Shown here one piece after another: positions 12,458-24,199 of a DNA stretch of 64,000 nucleotides. The stretch comes from Gliomastix tumulicola. Lineage: Eukaryota > Ascomycota > Sordariomycetes > Hypocreales > Bionectriaceae. The notes under the pieces are model-generated. The model saw only the letters and a list, made by a program, of their open reading frames with translations, searched no databases and had not been told where the DNA came from. The position numbers were made by a program, and so were the translations under genes. The stretch spans positions 1,984,001-2,048,000 of the forward strand of contig BCHX01000004.1 of NCBI GenBank assembly GCA_001599755.1, written 5' to 3'. Position 1 is the stretch's first letter; every line of letters begins with the position of its first letter.

Positions 12458-14164
12458 CTGTCCAAGACCCTTGCTCTCTGATGATGACCGACCATGATGA
12501 TGACCTCCTCACGGCACTCGCCACCCACGGGATAATACAGCAGCTAATGCCACCCAAGTCGTCATCATATTGAATATTGTCCAAGGACCATGCCTGCTCC
12601 ACGAACTAATGTCGAGTGCCACGATGTGATGGAGGTCGCCATGGATGGAGACGAGTCGCAGCCCATCTCCCATCCCATCACATCGCTTTCCCCAGGTCTC
12701 CAGTATTTGCCGACGCTGCCAGTGGAGCGCAGAAGCGGACTCAGGAGCTTGGCATGTTGGTGGAAAGAATAGTCGAGCGAGGGGACCATATATCTTGGGT
12801 GCGTGTGTGGCTCCTGCTTTTTCTTCCACCGCGCGGTCTTGGGCATGGAGGAGATGGGACAGGGCATGATTGCACAGTCTAGTTAATGCGGACTCTCTCC
12901 CAATTATCGACTCCAGCGATGGGCGGCCATGTGGTCCAGTCAATCATCACGAACGAGACAGACTAGCAATGCAGCCTTTGCCTCTTTCGCTCACACCTGC
13001 GCTACTAGTTCACCACCACACGAAAGCTCGACCCAAAGTGTATCCGTACATCTCCTATCACGGAGCAAGTGTGCGTGCATGGTTGGTTGTCTTGTTGGGT
13101 TGGCTCTGGGGTATCAGGCCTGCAGCTGACCCCCTTCTTCTTCTTCTTCCCAACTCATGTGGAAGAGGAAGGGGGGGCGTGCGTCCCCTTTTTCGCCTCT
13201 CTGCCTCGTCCTCGTGTCTCTCTCGTTCGAGACAAGGCTTCGCGTGCGCCCTGGGAAACGTTTCCTCAGCGGGCGCTAGCTATCGCTAGCCGTATCTGTA
13301 GGACTTAACATGCAAACCAACACGCGTCGTAGAGGAAGGAAATACGCAGCGTAGGATAGCGCCACCACGGTTATCTGGGCTCGTGACGAGTTGTCTCGCA
13401 AAAATTGGGGGCGACGCCGACGCTTGGCATGATGTTCATGTTCATGTGGTGTGTGTGTGAGTGTGTGTGGGAGGCCGGCTCATGACAATCGCGCCGATTT
13501 TCTCCTGCCAAAAGGCCATACGAGTTCTGGGTGAGGGACGCAACTTTCCCATTCTTGCCACCGGGGGCCAGTAATGACGCCGGTCCTCGCTGCTGCTGGA
13601 GGAGGAGGAGGAGGGGGTCTCTCTACGGCATGTCTCTCTGGCTGTGCCTATCAACGGGTCCCCCGTATGGACGGACGACCTGAGATGGAGGGTGAGAACA
13701 CGCCGCCTCACTTTGACAGCAATGTGAAAATGCACGGAAATTCCAGAGAAGCAGGCTTAGCTCGGGGCTGGCAGCAAGCCCAGCACCCGAGACCTCTGCG
13801 ACGAAGGAGAGAATTCCGCTAAAGGAAGCAGTTCGAGACCAATGGGGGCGTAGAGAAGTTTTTTTTTCTTCCTTTCTCTGTAAGACAGTCCGGCCGGTGC
13901 ACTCGGCCGGATACGGCAGCATCTTCACTTACACACACACGCCCATCACGGCTTGCGGCGGTTTGCAGGATAATAGGAAGTAATACCACACAAAAAATTT
14001 GGGCTAATCCCGGGGCGACACACGCGCGTGCAGGAGGCGAAAGTCCCCTCCTCGTCCCTGATTGGAATCTGGGCTGGCTACGAGGAGGAAGAGATTGACG
14101 GCAAAACCTGCATCAAGAAGAGGGTGTGGTGGGCAGGTTGTGGCAAAGTGCAGCCCGCACCACT

Positions 14165-14184
14165 CACACACACACACACACACA
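14165..14184. repeat. CA dinucleotide microsatellite, 10 copies
   Basis: Perfect (CA)10 in the large gene-free region. Confidence 0.9.
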
Positions 14185-15414
14185 GACGCTCACACTAATA
14201 CGCGTGTCGATGCCGTGTTGGACGGCTGAGGGACCAATTGCGGCTGCAGAAGGCAATGGGTGCATGCATGGATCGTGTCTGTGAGAGAAAGCGTCCAGTG
14301 GCAGGTCCCTCTCTCACACACTCTCGCACGAAGGGAGGCCCGAGTTGGGCTGTCGTGCTTGGACCAGTCTCCGTCTCCCAAACAACCCTGATAACGACAT
14401 TCCCTTATTCCAACATCTGCCGTGCCGTAGCCGTTGTCACAAGGGACTTGCGTAGAGACAGAGTTGGATTGTGGGGGAGGCGCTGGATCTTTGCTCACCT
14501 CATGCACATGCACAATCCCTCTCCTCCTTGTTGATTACCTTCTCACAACGGAGCCATCACCATATCCAGGTTTCCCTCCCTCCCTCCCTCACACAGAGCC
14601 AGGGCGGAGACGAGATGATCCGTGGATCACTGGCACCACGCTGATGGATTCGGAATGGGTAGGAAAAGAGAGAGAGAGAAGCGCAAAAGCAGGAAAACCA
14701 ACCAAACCCCCACGGAAAAAAGAGGGGGGACAAGCATTTCCGTATCGGCGAGCAGCGGGCGCAAAGAGAGGAGAACGGAGTCACGGAGGCGAACGGAAGA
14801 GAGGTTATATCGAGAAACCAGGTTACAGCTTCCCACCCCTTGGCGCTGCTGGTTGCCGATATTAATCCCGTGGGAGGAACTGATAGAGAAGAGAGAGAGT
14901 GGATGTGCACCCGTTTGAACAGGCCCTGTCTTCTTTCTCCCTTCTCCCCCCACGTCACAGCCAGTCCTCTTTTTTGCTGGAGAAAAAGTCGCAAGGTTCG
15001 TCATGCAGAACAGAGGGAAGGGAAGGGGTTAAGCCCACTCCTTGTCCGAGGCTTAGCCTGATATCGTTAGGTGGACTAGGATTATCTCGGTCGACGCTTC
15101 GAAATAGGGAAACGCTCTCATCAGAAGAGTCAAGCTCTGAAATCTAACGAACGGATAAGGAGAGAAGAGAGCCAGCCCCATCAGCCAGCCGCAACGGCAG
15201 TATGTACCTGCGTAAGGCAGGGAGTGGGCTGGGCTTTTCTCTCTTATCTGATGGGTCAGTGGCAGAAAACGTGCCCGGCAGCATGAATCTGAACGGCGTC
15301 ATTATCGTCAACTCGGACCCAGAAGGTGTGATAAGTCACATTCAGCGACCGAACCAACAGGTTTCATTTCACCTGACAGTCCCCGTTCTCCGGTGGACCG
15401 GCCTGATAGCAGAG

Positions 15415-15461
15415 GACTGGAACTGGGACTGGGACCGGGACTGGGACCGGGACTGGGACTG
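15415..15461. repeat. Hexamer minisatellite GACTGG/GACCGG, about 8 copies
   Basis: The unit GACYGG repeats in direct order: GACTGG, AACTGG, GACTGG, GACCGG, GACTGG, GACCGG, GACTGG and a partial unit. In one frame it would read as alternating WD and RD dipeptides. The surrounding frame has no other coding support. Confidence 0.9.
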
Positions 15462-15851
15462 TGTGTCGCAGACAAGAAGCATTCCGTGCTACGGTAGCAG
15501 CATGATGGGTAACAACAGCAAGCGCCGCAAGCCGTCACGCCGTATGACCACAGCTGGGACCTTGATGAACCACGCAAGCAGTGCCCGATGGCGTGATGCT
15601 GTTCACCACGGGAAAAACATGGCCAACCGCAGCCGTGAGCCCTCGTTCTTGGCTCATCAAGGTCGCTGATGGTGGTCAATCAATCTACAAGCGCAGCCTA
15701 TCAGCGTCCAGAGACGGGCACACCATTAACGCCCTCGGAACTTTTTTCCCACCTCGCTGGACATGTCATATCAGGCACAGGCGCCTCTGGCTGACGTGAT
15801 TGGCCGGCCTGGCTGATGAACGTGTCCAAACCCTGACTACTCGTTTTTCTT

Positions 15852-15869
15852 CCCCCCCCCCCCCCCCCC
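15852..15869. repeat. C18 homopolymer
   Basis: Eighteen consecutive C. Such a run is prone to length variation and to sequencing error. Confidence 0.9.
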
Positions 15870-17614
15870 TTCTATCTCACTTTTCAGCCGGCCACTTGAC
15901 AGACAGGGTCGCCGAAAAGGTCGCATCACCAGATAGACAGCTGTTCCCAACCAGAGACCCAACTATCGTGCGCCACGGGGGAGATTGAGTCGCTGAACAA
16001 GCATCTCGACTGGCCCGATGGCGTCGGTCAAACCTGACAGGCCGCTGACTAGCTGACCGATTGACGGGCGACCGACGATAGCCTTATGGGGCCCTATTGA
16101 GGTGGCTTTTCAATTTTTCTCAGCAGACCCCAGGCCAGGAAACGTGCCCTGGAGAGAGAGTGAAAGAAAAAAAAATGGGCGACGTATTTACGGAGTAGCA
16201 AGATCTGCCAGGCCTGTCGAGGGAGACCCGCTGCCTCCATTTTCTTGCTAGGCCTTGCCTATCTACTAGCTGGGGCTGCTGCTAGTTTACTTAGAGACAC
16301 CCCCTCCCCCTGCTGATGGTCTGAACGTGCACAGCCTGGTCAGGAATTGTGCAAGAAGGCCAATTTACGCACAAGCGCTGGGTGGAGGGGGACGCACTTT
16401 ACGACTCTGCGCCTACGGGCGAACCATCGATCACGGCATCGTGTCGTCTGTGCACGGGATCAACCCAAGACAGCGTAGCATCCAGAACGCGGATAACGAG
16501 AGCGAGCTGCAAGCTGAGCTGGGCTCCGTGCATAATAGCAACGTAAGGCCCGGGCATGCAGACCAGCCAGCCACAGACAGCAAAGTCGCAGACCAGGGTT
16601 TCAGGATAAAACCGCCGTGCGAGGTACTTCTGCGCCCGCGCTGGCACGGTGGGACGGGCAGGTATTTCATCATGGGTGGATATCGTGATGAGATCATTCG
16701 TCACCCAGCGACTTACTTAGCGCAGTCGTGCTTCGATCGCCCGATCTGCGCCATCTTCCGCTGGATGGATCAGAACTGGCCTTGATCGAGTTTTTTTTCT
16801 CCTTTCGAGGTTTGAGCGGTGCACGGAAGGAGGTGGCGGGCGAATGAAAATTTTCACGATAGCTTCGATTTGCGTCCTGGACGGTCGATGCAGGCTGCGT
16901 CGAGACGGAGCTGTACGGGCTGCATTAATTGCTCCGGCGGGATCGAGCTAGACCCGGGGCCAGACCAGCCTACAAAGTACTGATAAAGCAGCTCGCACTG
17001 CCAAAGTACACCCAACTGCGTCCTGCACGGACAGTGCGCTGCAGCCAATGTCGCAGCGATGGTGTGCACTATGGGACGGTAATGCCGGGGGCGGACAATG
17101 TTACATCGCGGCAACTCAGCAGCTTTGCACCAAGGTTGAACTTCCCGTCTGGCCCTGCTAGCTGCTGCTCGCTCGCTCTCTCGACAATCAGGGGACCAAA
17201 ATGGTGGCTGGTCAGTGCAACGATCTCGATGGCCAGCCAGTCTTCCCCAAGGGCCTTCGAGGAAGGACATTTGAGGGGGTAAGAGATCGTCGTTGGCCCG
17301 AGCTCTGGCTAGCAGCGGTACGTACCGCTCGAGCACTGACTTGGCTTGCTGCCCTGAGTCACGGCCAAAGAGCTAGGTACTGCTTGCTGTAGCACTTTGT
17401 TGGTGCTGGCTTTCGGCGCTTGTTGAGCGCGCCAGCACTGCACTTTTGTCTGGTGTGCCTGAAGATCGCCCCTAGAATGGTTCGCCTCCAGGGCGAAGAT
17501 GTGTTGTCTGGGCTTGCTTACGTACGGGTTGGCGTCCCTGGACTTTCTGACGTTCCAGCTCACCAGTGAAATTAAATATGGCCGAATCGAGGAGGCTACA
17601 TTTCAGCCGTCTGT

Positions 17615-17637
17615 TGGTGGTGGTGGTGGTGGTGGTG
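17615..17637. repeat. TGG trinucleotide repeat, about 7.7 copies
   Basis: Perfect TGG units in the large gene-free region. Confidence 0.9.
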
Positions 17638-18100
17638 ACCGGCGGCCGCTCCCTGCTCTGTGCAGCTCGTGTTTCTCCTGATTCCTTACGACATAGCTCA
17701 GGTATGCGGGGGGTTACTTGGCCTGCCTACCCGCCTGCCTTGCCAGCGTCGGGCACCCAATCCCTGCCCTGCGTCTTGGTTGCCTTGCCTGAGGCTGCTG
17801 TGCCTCCCGAGCAGGAGAGACATGCAGAAAAAAAAACCTGCCTGCTGATTCAGCTGCCTGGAAGGCATCCATCCAGTCAGCAAAGGGGCAACGATCAGCG
17901 CTGTCTGGTCTGAGAATACGGGGTACGTGTCTAGCGCAGCGAGAAGCTCGGACATGCCAATCACAAGTTCCCAAGGAGGGTCATGTCGCCATCCATGTCT
18001 GTTGACATCGAACCCTCGTTCTGCTGTGCTACCTACCTTTCATACGAGTACGGGGTTGCATTCCCTCACTCACTCAACTCACTCACCTGAGGGGTAGCTT

Positions 18101-18120
18101 CGTCTCGTCTCGTCTCGTCT
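18101..18120. repeat. CGTCT pentamer repeat, 4 copies
   Basis: Four perfect CGTCT units in tandem. Confidence 0.9.
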
Positions 18121-18827
18121 TGCCTGTGCTACGTACTCGTACTCTTTTGCCTTGCCCTCCTTCTCCTTCCCCCCCCTGTCTGGTGCCCTTGCCGCTCTTG
18201 GTTGCCTCGCTTCGTCTCTTTGCGTCTGGGCTCTCTTCCCCGCATTTTCGCAGTCCAGGGGACCAGAGATGAGAGGATCCCCAACAAGCGTCCCAAAGCG
18301 TCTCTAAGCGAGTATACCTCCTCCAGGCTCGATATTATAATATCACGGTCGATATGCCTGGCCATGTCAGCATTCTGCCGCTGGCAAAAAAGATGGGATG
18401 AATCCGAAGTCTGAAGCAGGAATGCTGCCATTCCTTCATCGGCAAGTCCCGACTCCGAGTCGGATGACTGCGATGCTCTCCTCTTCTTGTGTTACGAGAA
18501 AAGCTGTCTGTGCCACTTGACCAGCCAGGGCGGCCGCAGATGATGAAGAGGCCGGGCCGGGGGGGGAGGTCTGACTGCCTAGTCTGCTCATCTCATCATG
18601 GGATACACGGCATCAGCCTCTGCATTCACGGATACCTGCGCTGCCGAAGAGCGAAGGCGCCAGGGGGGAGGGAGGGGGGGGGCACACGGACTACTATTTG
18701 CTCTCCGCACGAACCATTCTCTGCTTACGGCAATCGCTGCAAGGGCAAGGGCGGCCGCGTTGGCGAAGGGTGTGGTGACGGCTACCAGCATCATCATCAC
18801 CAACACCCTCATCTCCTACGCGCTGTG

Positions 18828-18851
18828 TCACTCACTCACTCACTCACTCAC
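18828..18851. repeat. TCAC tetramer repeat, 6 copies
   Basis: Six perfect TCAC units in tandem. A shorter, imperfect cluster of CACT/TCAC units lies near 18065-18086. Confidence 0.9.
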
Positions 18852-21185
18852 GCCCCTCTCCCCCTCCCTCCCCTTCCCTTTCTGAAGGGAGCCCCCTCCG
18901 CCCAGCTTTGTGGCTTGCTGTGTCTACCCTGGCAAGGGCGATTCTGGATTCTCCCAGACGCTTGGGATGGATTCCAGAGCTAGCCAGGTTCAGTCAGCCA
19001 CGGGCTTAGGAGAAAATTCGAAAATAGGACCCGTGACCACCCAGACCAACCCCCCTGGCCTGGCTCGACACACCAGAAAACGGTCCCTAATGAACCACAC
19101 CACGGCTCCCTCAGAGCATGCGCGAGACCCAAAGCAGCGAGACGCTCCCTGCGTCGGATACGAGCGAGCGCGAGACTACGGAGGTGCTCGTCCTACATGA
19201 AGCGTGATCGTGCTAGGAGTTGCGGATTTGAGGGGGGGGGAGGGATGGGGATGCACGAATGTCAGCCCCCCCCCCCCCTTGTGTAGCGATGCCGCGATGC
19301 TGGGTAGGAGACAGATGAGAAAGAGAGGATGCTAGTTTCTCACTGGTCTTGTCTCAGTCCTGGCCTCTTTCTTGCAGAGGAAAGGTGGGCGTCGTCCCAG
19401 GCCATCGGCTCGGCCGAGATAACACAGCCCGCGAACGAGTTAAATGTCCGTTGGGCACGGAAGCGCCATTCTCGCTGCAGGGAGAGAGTCTGCGCATGGC
19501 GCTCCCGGATATGACCGTTCAATGAAGCATTCTCTGTGGCAGCCACTCAGCTGTTGGTTGCCATCTTCCAACCGTGGCTGTATGCGCGGTTGCGAGTTCT
19601 AGGCCCCCCCTCATCCTTACGGTCCTTCGTCTATGTACTCCCCCCCTCCCCCTCCCGCCGTTTCGAGCAGCTCGCTTCATTGCGTCGGTGCGCGGGGGGC
19701 GTTGAAGGATCGCTTGCACGCGTACTTTTTTTTCTCTCTTCGCATGCACAGCATTCCGACCGTGCCTCCTCTGGCCAGACAATCGGGTCACCCGCCCAGA
19801 GGAGCGAGAGAAGAGAGATAGGGCAATTTCGCAGCGTCTAGTCCTCGTTGGGAAGAGGATTTCGTGCACCTCTCGTCGGGGATTGCTTTCTCCGTCCCTC
19901 TGCACACCCTTTCGAGGCTCGATGGTGCGACGCGAAAGAGGCAAAAAGGGCATTTTGTGCAAGGTAGATCGATGGCCCGATGATACCCTCCTTCTGAACG
20001 ACGCCGCCAGCCCCCCTCCCCCCGTTCGCCGTGAGCAGAGGCATGGTTCGTGCCCAGGTGTAAGCAGGGTAAGCAGAGCGATGAGAGAGGTGAGCGGCGA
20101 AGAGAGAAGCCACGATATGCAGGTCGCTGTAAACGGAGTATCAGGTCAGACCACAACGAGCAGCGAAGACGACGCTCATCTGCGCCCCGCATCCCGAGAC
20201 TCTGTCAAAGAGGAGCAACAAGGGTCCTTTTTCTAGGATCCTCATTGTCTAGACCACATCGTCGGTTCTGGGCGGCGGACGCCCCCCCTCGACCCTCGTA
20301 CCTTCAGGATGCGCCGAGGGCTATGCTCTTCTTTTCCCGCCGTGGCGGCGTGAAGCCAAGACCTGTGAGGAAGCGCCCAGGTATCACGGCTGCAGAGTCC
20401 CCTATCTCTTTTCGTGCGAGATGGCGCCATCTCAGCTTGCCAAGGGGGGAGGGGGTTCGTTCACTCCCGACCGCCAACTATCCGTTTTTTTCACTCTCAC
20501 CGGAATGCAGGCGCAGATATCGAGACACACAGACACACGTGCATGAAGACATCGTACACAGCTGAAGTAAAACTCCACTAGACTCCACAGAGCTGAGGAT
20601 GCAGACCGACGGAAGGGGTATGAATTTGCGTTTTTCAGTTTGATGCTATTTTGTTCGTTATCAGGCCATGGGAGCGGGAATCTTGAGGGGGGGGGGGGCG
20701 CGCGTCGGCGCCACGGAAGGGGCCGAGACCGAAGAACCAAGGGACTGACTAAGCCCGACCCTTGCCGTTGAGGCGGATTTGAGAAACTGAAAGAGGGAAG
20801 AAGAAAAATTTGTTGTCGTAGTCTGGAACGATGTGTTGTTGAGATCCCTCTATGCGGTGAGCTGGTGCAGGATTTTCACAGCTGTGTTGGGGTCGAGACG
20901 CCTGGGGGACGAGAGGATGGGTGGATGGCTGTCTGGCTACCTTCGGGATGAGAGGTTGTTCCTATTCACAAGTCAGGGAGTGTCTCGGATCCTACCAGGT
21001 GTTGGCCGCCGTAGATAGCCGTTGGTTCTCAGCTCCTTTGCAGGTTGAGCCTATAGGGTGAGTCGGAACGGTGGTGAAGAGGCATGTTGTCGGGTAGGCA
21101 CGAAGCAGACACGTCAAGAGCAGGGTACGCATGATTTATTCAAGTTTATTTGCTTTATGCCTGGTGGCCTATATGAACATCAAAT

Positions 21186-22781
21186 CTATTTCAGTGTCAC
21201 GAGCTCCTCCGCGCTCGTAGGGTGAATGGCAACGCAGCTGTCAAAGTCGGCCTTGGTGGCGCCCATCTTGACAGCAACACCAAAGCCCTGCAGCATCTCA
21301 CCACTGCCCTGGCCCATGATGTGAAGCCCAACGACCTTCTCCTCAGGGCCCGTGACGATGAGCTTATAGTTGGTCGGGCCCTTCTGCTCCGGGTCCATCA
21401 TGGCGTAGTACATGGCGGTGAAGGACGTCTTGTAGACCTTGATGTTGTCCTTGCCGTACTTCTCGATGGCCTGGGGCTCCGTCAGGCCGATGCTGCCCAC
21501 CTCGGGGTGCGCAAAGACGACGGACGGGATGTTGTCGTAGTTGAGCTTGCGGGTGGAAAACTGCGCGGGGCCGAAGAGACGCTCGGCGAGACGGCGGCCG
21601 GCGGCGATGGCCACGGGCGTGAGCTCGACCTGGCCCGTCACGTCGCCGAGGGCGTAGATGTTGTCGACGCTGCTGTTCTGGTACTCGTCGACGGCGATGT
21701 ACCCCTTGTCGTCGAGCTTGACGCCCGCCTCCTCCAGGCCGATGCCCCGGGTCTCGGGCTTGCGCCCAATGGCCCAGATGAGGTGGTCCACGTCCGAGAC
21801 GGACGTCTCGTTGCCGTCGCCGTCCTGGTACGTGACGGTCAGCTTGCCGTTGGCGTCCTTCTCGACCTTGGTGGCCTGGCTGCGCTTGTGCAATTTGACG
21901 CCCAGACGCTCGTACTCCTTGGTCACGGTCTCCTGGATCATGGGGTCAAAGCTGCGCAGGAAGGTGTCGTGGCGGATGAAGAGGTGCGTCTCCGTGCCCA
22001 GCGCGTTGAACATGCCCGCGAACTCGACGGCGATGTACCCCGCGCCCACGATGGCCACCTTCTTGGGCTGCCGGTCGATGTCGAAGAAGCCGTCGCTGTT
22101 GATGCCGAGCTCGGCGCCCGGGATCGCCGGCGCCGGCGTCGGGTTGCCGCCCACGGCGACGAGGATCTTCTTGGCGTTGACGAGGACCTTGGTGCCGTCG
22201 TCCTGCGTGACCTCGACCTGGTTCTTAGACAGCAGGCGGCCCCAGCCGTGGACGTACTCGACCTTGTCGTTGGCGAGGTTGCGCTCGTAGATGCCGTTGA
22301 GGCGCTTGATGTACGCGTCGCGCTTGTTCTTGAAGGTCGTCCAGTCGAAGGGCGCCGTCTCCTGGACCGAGAAGCCGTAGGCCTTGGAGTCGTGGATCGC
22401 CTCGGCGAGGGCGGCGGCGTTGTATGTCACCTTCTTGGGCACGCAGCTTTTGATTAAATCGTTAGCATTGGAGGTTCGTTCGTTCGGGAAGAGAGAAGAA
22501 GAGTGCTGAGCTTACCCAACATTCACGCAGGTTCCTCCGAGACGCTTGTTCTCGACGATGAGGGCCTTGACGCCGAACTTGGAGGCAGCCGCGCGGGCAG
22601 AGCCGAGACCGCCGCTTCCGCCGCCGAGGACGACATAGTCGGCCTCATGCGTGACAGGGGCCATGATGGGACGGGTGGTGGACAGGTGGCGGGAGAGTGA
22701 GGCTATTCGCAGCGGGGCAGCTGTGCTTCTTTGCGTTCCGGATCTGATAACGGCGTTGGGGAGACGAGCGAGTAGATTCAT
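21186..22781 (-). CDS. glr1: Glutathione reductase, 508 aa, possible dual-targeted
   Basis: This FAD/NADPH disulfide reductase reduces oxidised glutathione. Exon 1 is 22781-22516, the intron 22515-22447 (donor GTAAGC), and exon 2 22446-21186. The splice rebuilds the redox-active CVNVGC motif: exon 1 ends GGTCVNV plus two bases of Gly, and exon 2 continues CVPKKV. The FAD site GGGSGG, the NADPH-domain GAGYIAVEFAG, the second FAD motif YALGDV and the C-terminal HPTSAEELVTL with the active-site His are present. The first 39 residues are basic and rich in Arg, Ser and Leu, with no acidic residue, like a mitochondrial presequence. An in-frame Met40 (22664) starts the conserved cytosolic form of 469 residues. 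Yeast Glr1 is known to use such alternative starts. The gene is divergent from the EH-domain gene. Confidence 0.95.
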
Positions 22782-22810
22782 CGACGGGAAAGGATGGGAG
22801 GGAACGACCG

Positions 22811-22818
22811 TTTATATA
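22811..22818 (-). promoter_or_regulatory. Proximal TATA box of glutathione reductase
   Basis: TATATAAA on the minus strand, about 30 bp upstream of the first ATG and 147 bp upstream of the second in-frame ATG. Confidence 0.5.
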
Positions 22819-22848
22819 GGCACCAATGCGAAGCGGCTCGCCTCTTTC

Positions 22849-22856
22849 TTTATATA
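22849..22856 (-). promoter_or_regulatory. Distal TATA box of glutathione reductase
   Basis: A second TATATAAA octamer on the minus strand, 38 bp further upstream than the first. Confidence 0.45.
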
Positions 22857-24199
22857 ATGCGCCGTGCCGGTCCTTCTCCCGCGGGGTGACAGGCCGAGAA
22901 GGGGTGTGGACGAAGGAGGGGAGGATGGGATGGATGATTATTAAGACGTGTATCTGCCTGTCTGACGTGCAGCAGAGCTAGGCCTGGTTCGCGGCGGGGC
23001 GTAGCGGGCAGGCTGTAGATGACGTCTTCCGAATTCTACTGGTGCAAGATACGGTATGTCGCACTGGAGGAATGGCGTGCTGCTGGCTCGCTGCTCGGTT
23101 TGGTACTAGATTTGGACCGGGGCGCAATGCGGACTGTAGCGAGCGTGAGCGGCGAGTGCTGAGAAATCAAGCCTTTTTTTTTTTTAATGGGTAGCTGCCT
23201 CGGTGCCTCGGGAAAACGAATGGATTGGGGAGTAGATAACACAAATATTATTACAATTGAGACGATGAGGAATCTGGCTGTGCCTAGGCTGCAAGGTTGA
23301 GGGAGTGGATGATGGAGTTTGAAGCTCTTTTCTGATCGGCAGAAGCTCTTGGTATTTGGAATTCTCTGCCTCCATTTTAGTAGGTATATTTGAAGTTATT
23401 AAGCAGCCGCCTAGGGGACTACTCCGCCAGCAACCGAGGCTGCAGCCAGGCTGTGGAATCAGTCGTCTCGACTCTCATAGATTTTGCATTGAGTTTGAAT
23501 TATTCTGAGCCTCGGGAGGAATCAATCCCCTGAAGTCTTTGCTTCGTGACAGAATCTTTTTTTTGATATCTGGCTACGGAGCCGCCGTTGCAGACCTCGC
23601 TTCGGGTGACTCAGAAAGTCCGCACCTTGAATCCAATTCGTCCGAACCAGCGCCAGAACGAACGGAGCATTGCGTATCTCGCAGCAGGACTGCGAATCGC
23701 CAGTCAACATGTGGTCCAATCGATAACAGATGTTGTCTGCAGACCAGTTTGGTTGGCTGTGAGGCTTCGGAAAAAGCTGGGCAAGTCTAGGGTAGCAGCG
23801 CTGCTCTAGGGTAGGTATTACGTAGGCCCCCGAGCTGCTCTCCGCGGTTCTAGCTCCTGGTTCTAGTTCGCTGTTCTAGCTCGCTATTAACCGCCTTCCA
23901 TGTTCAGGCAGGTATTGCCAAGGTCCCAGCCCCCCCGAAGCCTTGGACATCAACCTTGCACCTCAACGGTGAACTATCGCCATCCCTATCCCATCTCGCA
24001 GCGCATCCCGCCTCCTCATCCGAAGCTCCAAGCGCGGCGCGTCTCCATCGCCTCTGCCGACCTGACCGTCTTTTTCGCCCGGCAGTCCCCCTTTCCCACC
24101 TGTCGTTCCGTCGTCCAGCTCGTTTAGCTTTGCTGCAGCTGAACTGGTCGAATCTTCCGCCCTCTTTGCCTGGTGTCGCGACCAGGCGCTTATGCGATG

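Larger units (their letters stand above)
9068..21185. other. 12 kb region without recognisable genes, rich in simple repeats
   Basis: This spans from the start of the Ecl1-family gene to the stop of glutathione reductase. Open frames here rarely exceed 160 codons, overlap on both strands, and show no family motif or consistent codon bias. The region is dense in microsatellites and homopolymers: CA/TG runs near 11150, 11824 and 14165, A17 at 12441, C18 at 15852, TGG repeats at 17615, CGTCT repeats at 18101, TCAC repeats at 18828, and G/C runs near 19225-19277 and 20687. It is not AT-rich, so it does not look like RIP-silenced transposon debris. It could hold a long 5' leader or distal regulatory DNA for the Ecl1 gene, noncoding RNA, or a short-exon gene I cannot see. 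Confidence 0.5.
22782..24199. other. Divergent promoter region, glr1 / EH-domain gene
   Basis: 1.4 kb shared upstream region. The left end has two TATA octamers for glr1. The rest shows a T10 run near 23174, CT-rich stretches approaching the EH-gene start, and no coding frame that I can support. Confidence 0.6.

Noticed and set aside
15202..15669. 155-codon plus frame containing a WD/RD repeat
   Set aside because: The only striking part is the hexamer minisatellite; no domain, splice partner or coding bias around it.
16327..16785. 152-codon plus frame in the gene-free region
   Set aside because: No recognisable domain; overlapping frames on the other strand are just as open.
21222..22457. 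411-codon plus-strand frame opposite glutathione reductase
   Set aside because: Antisense shadow of a gene with complete catalytic motifs; composition is Leu/Val/Asp/Gly-biased, as expected from codon bias.
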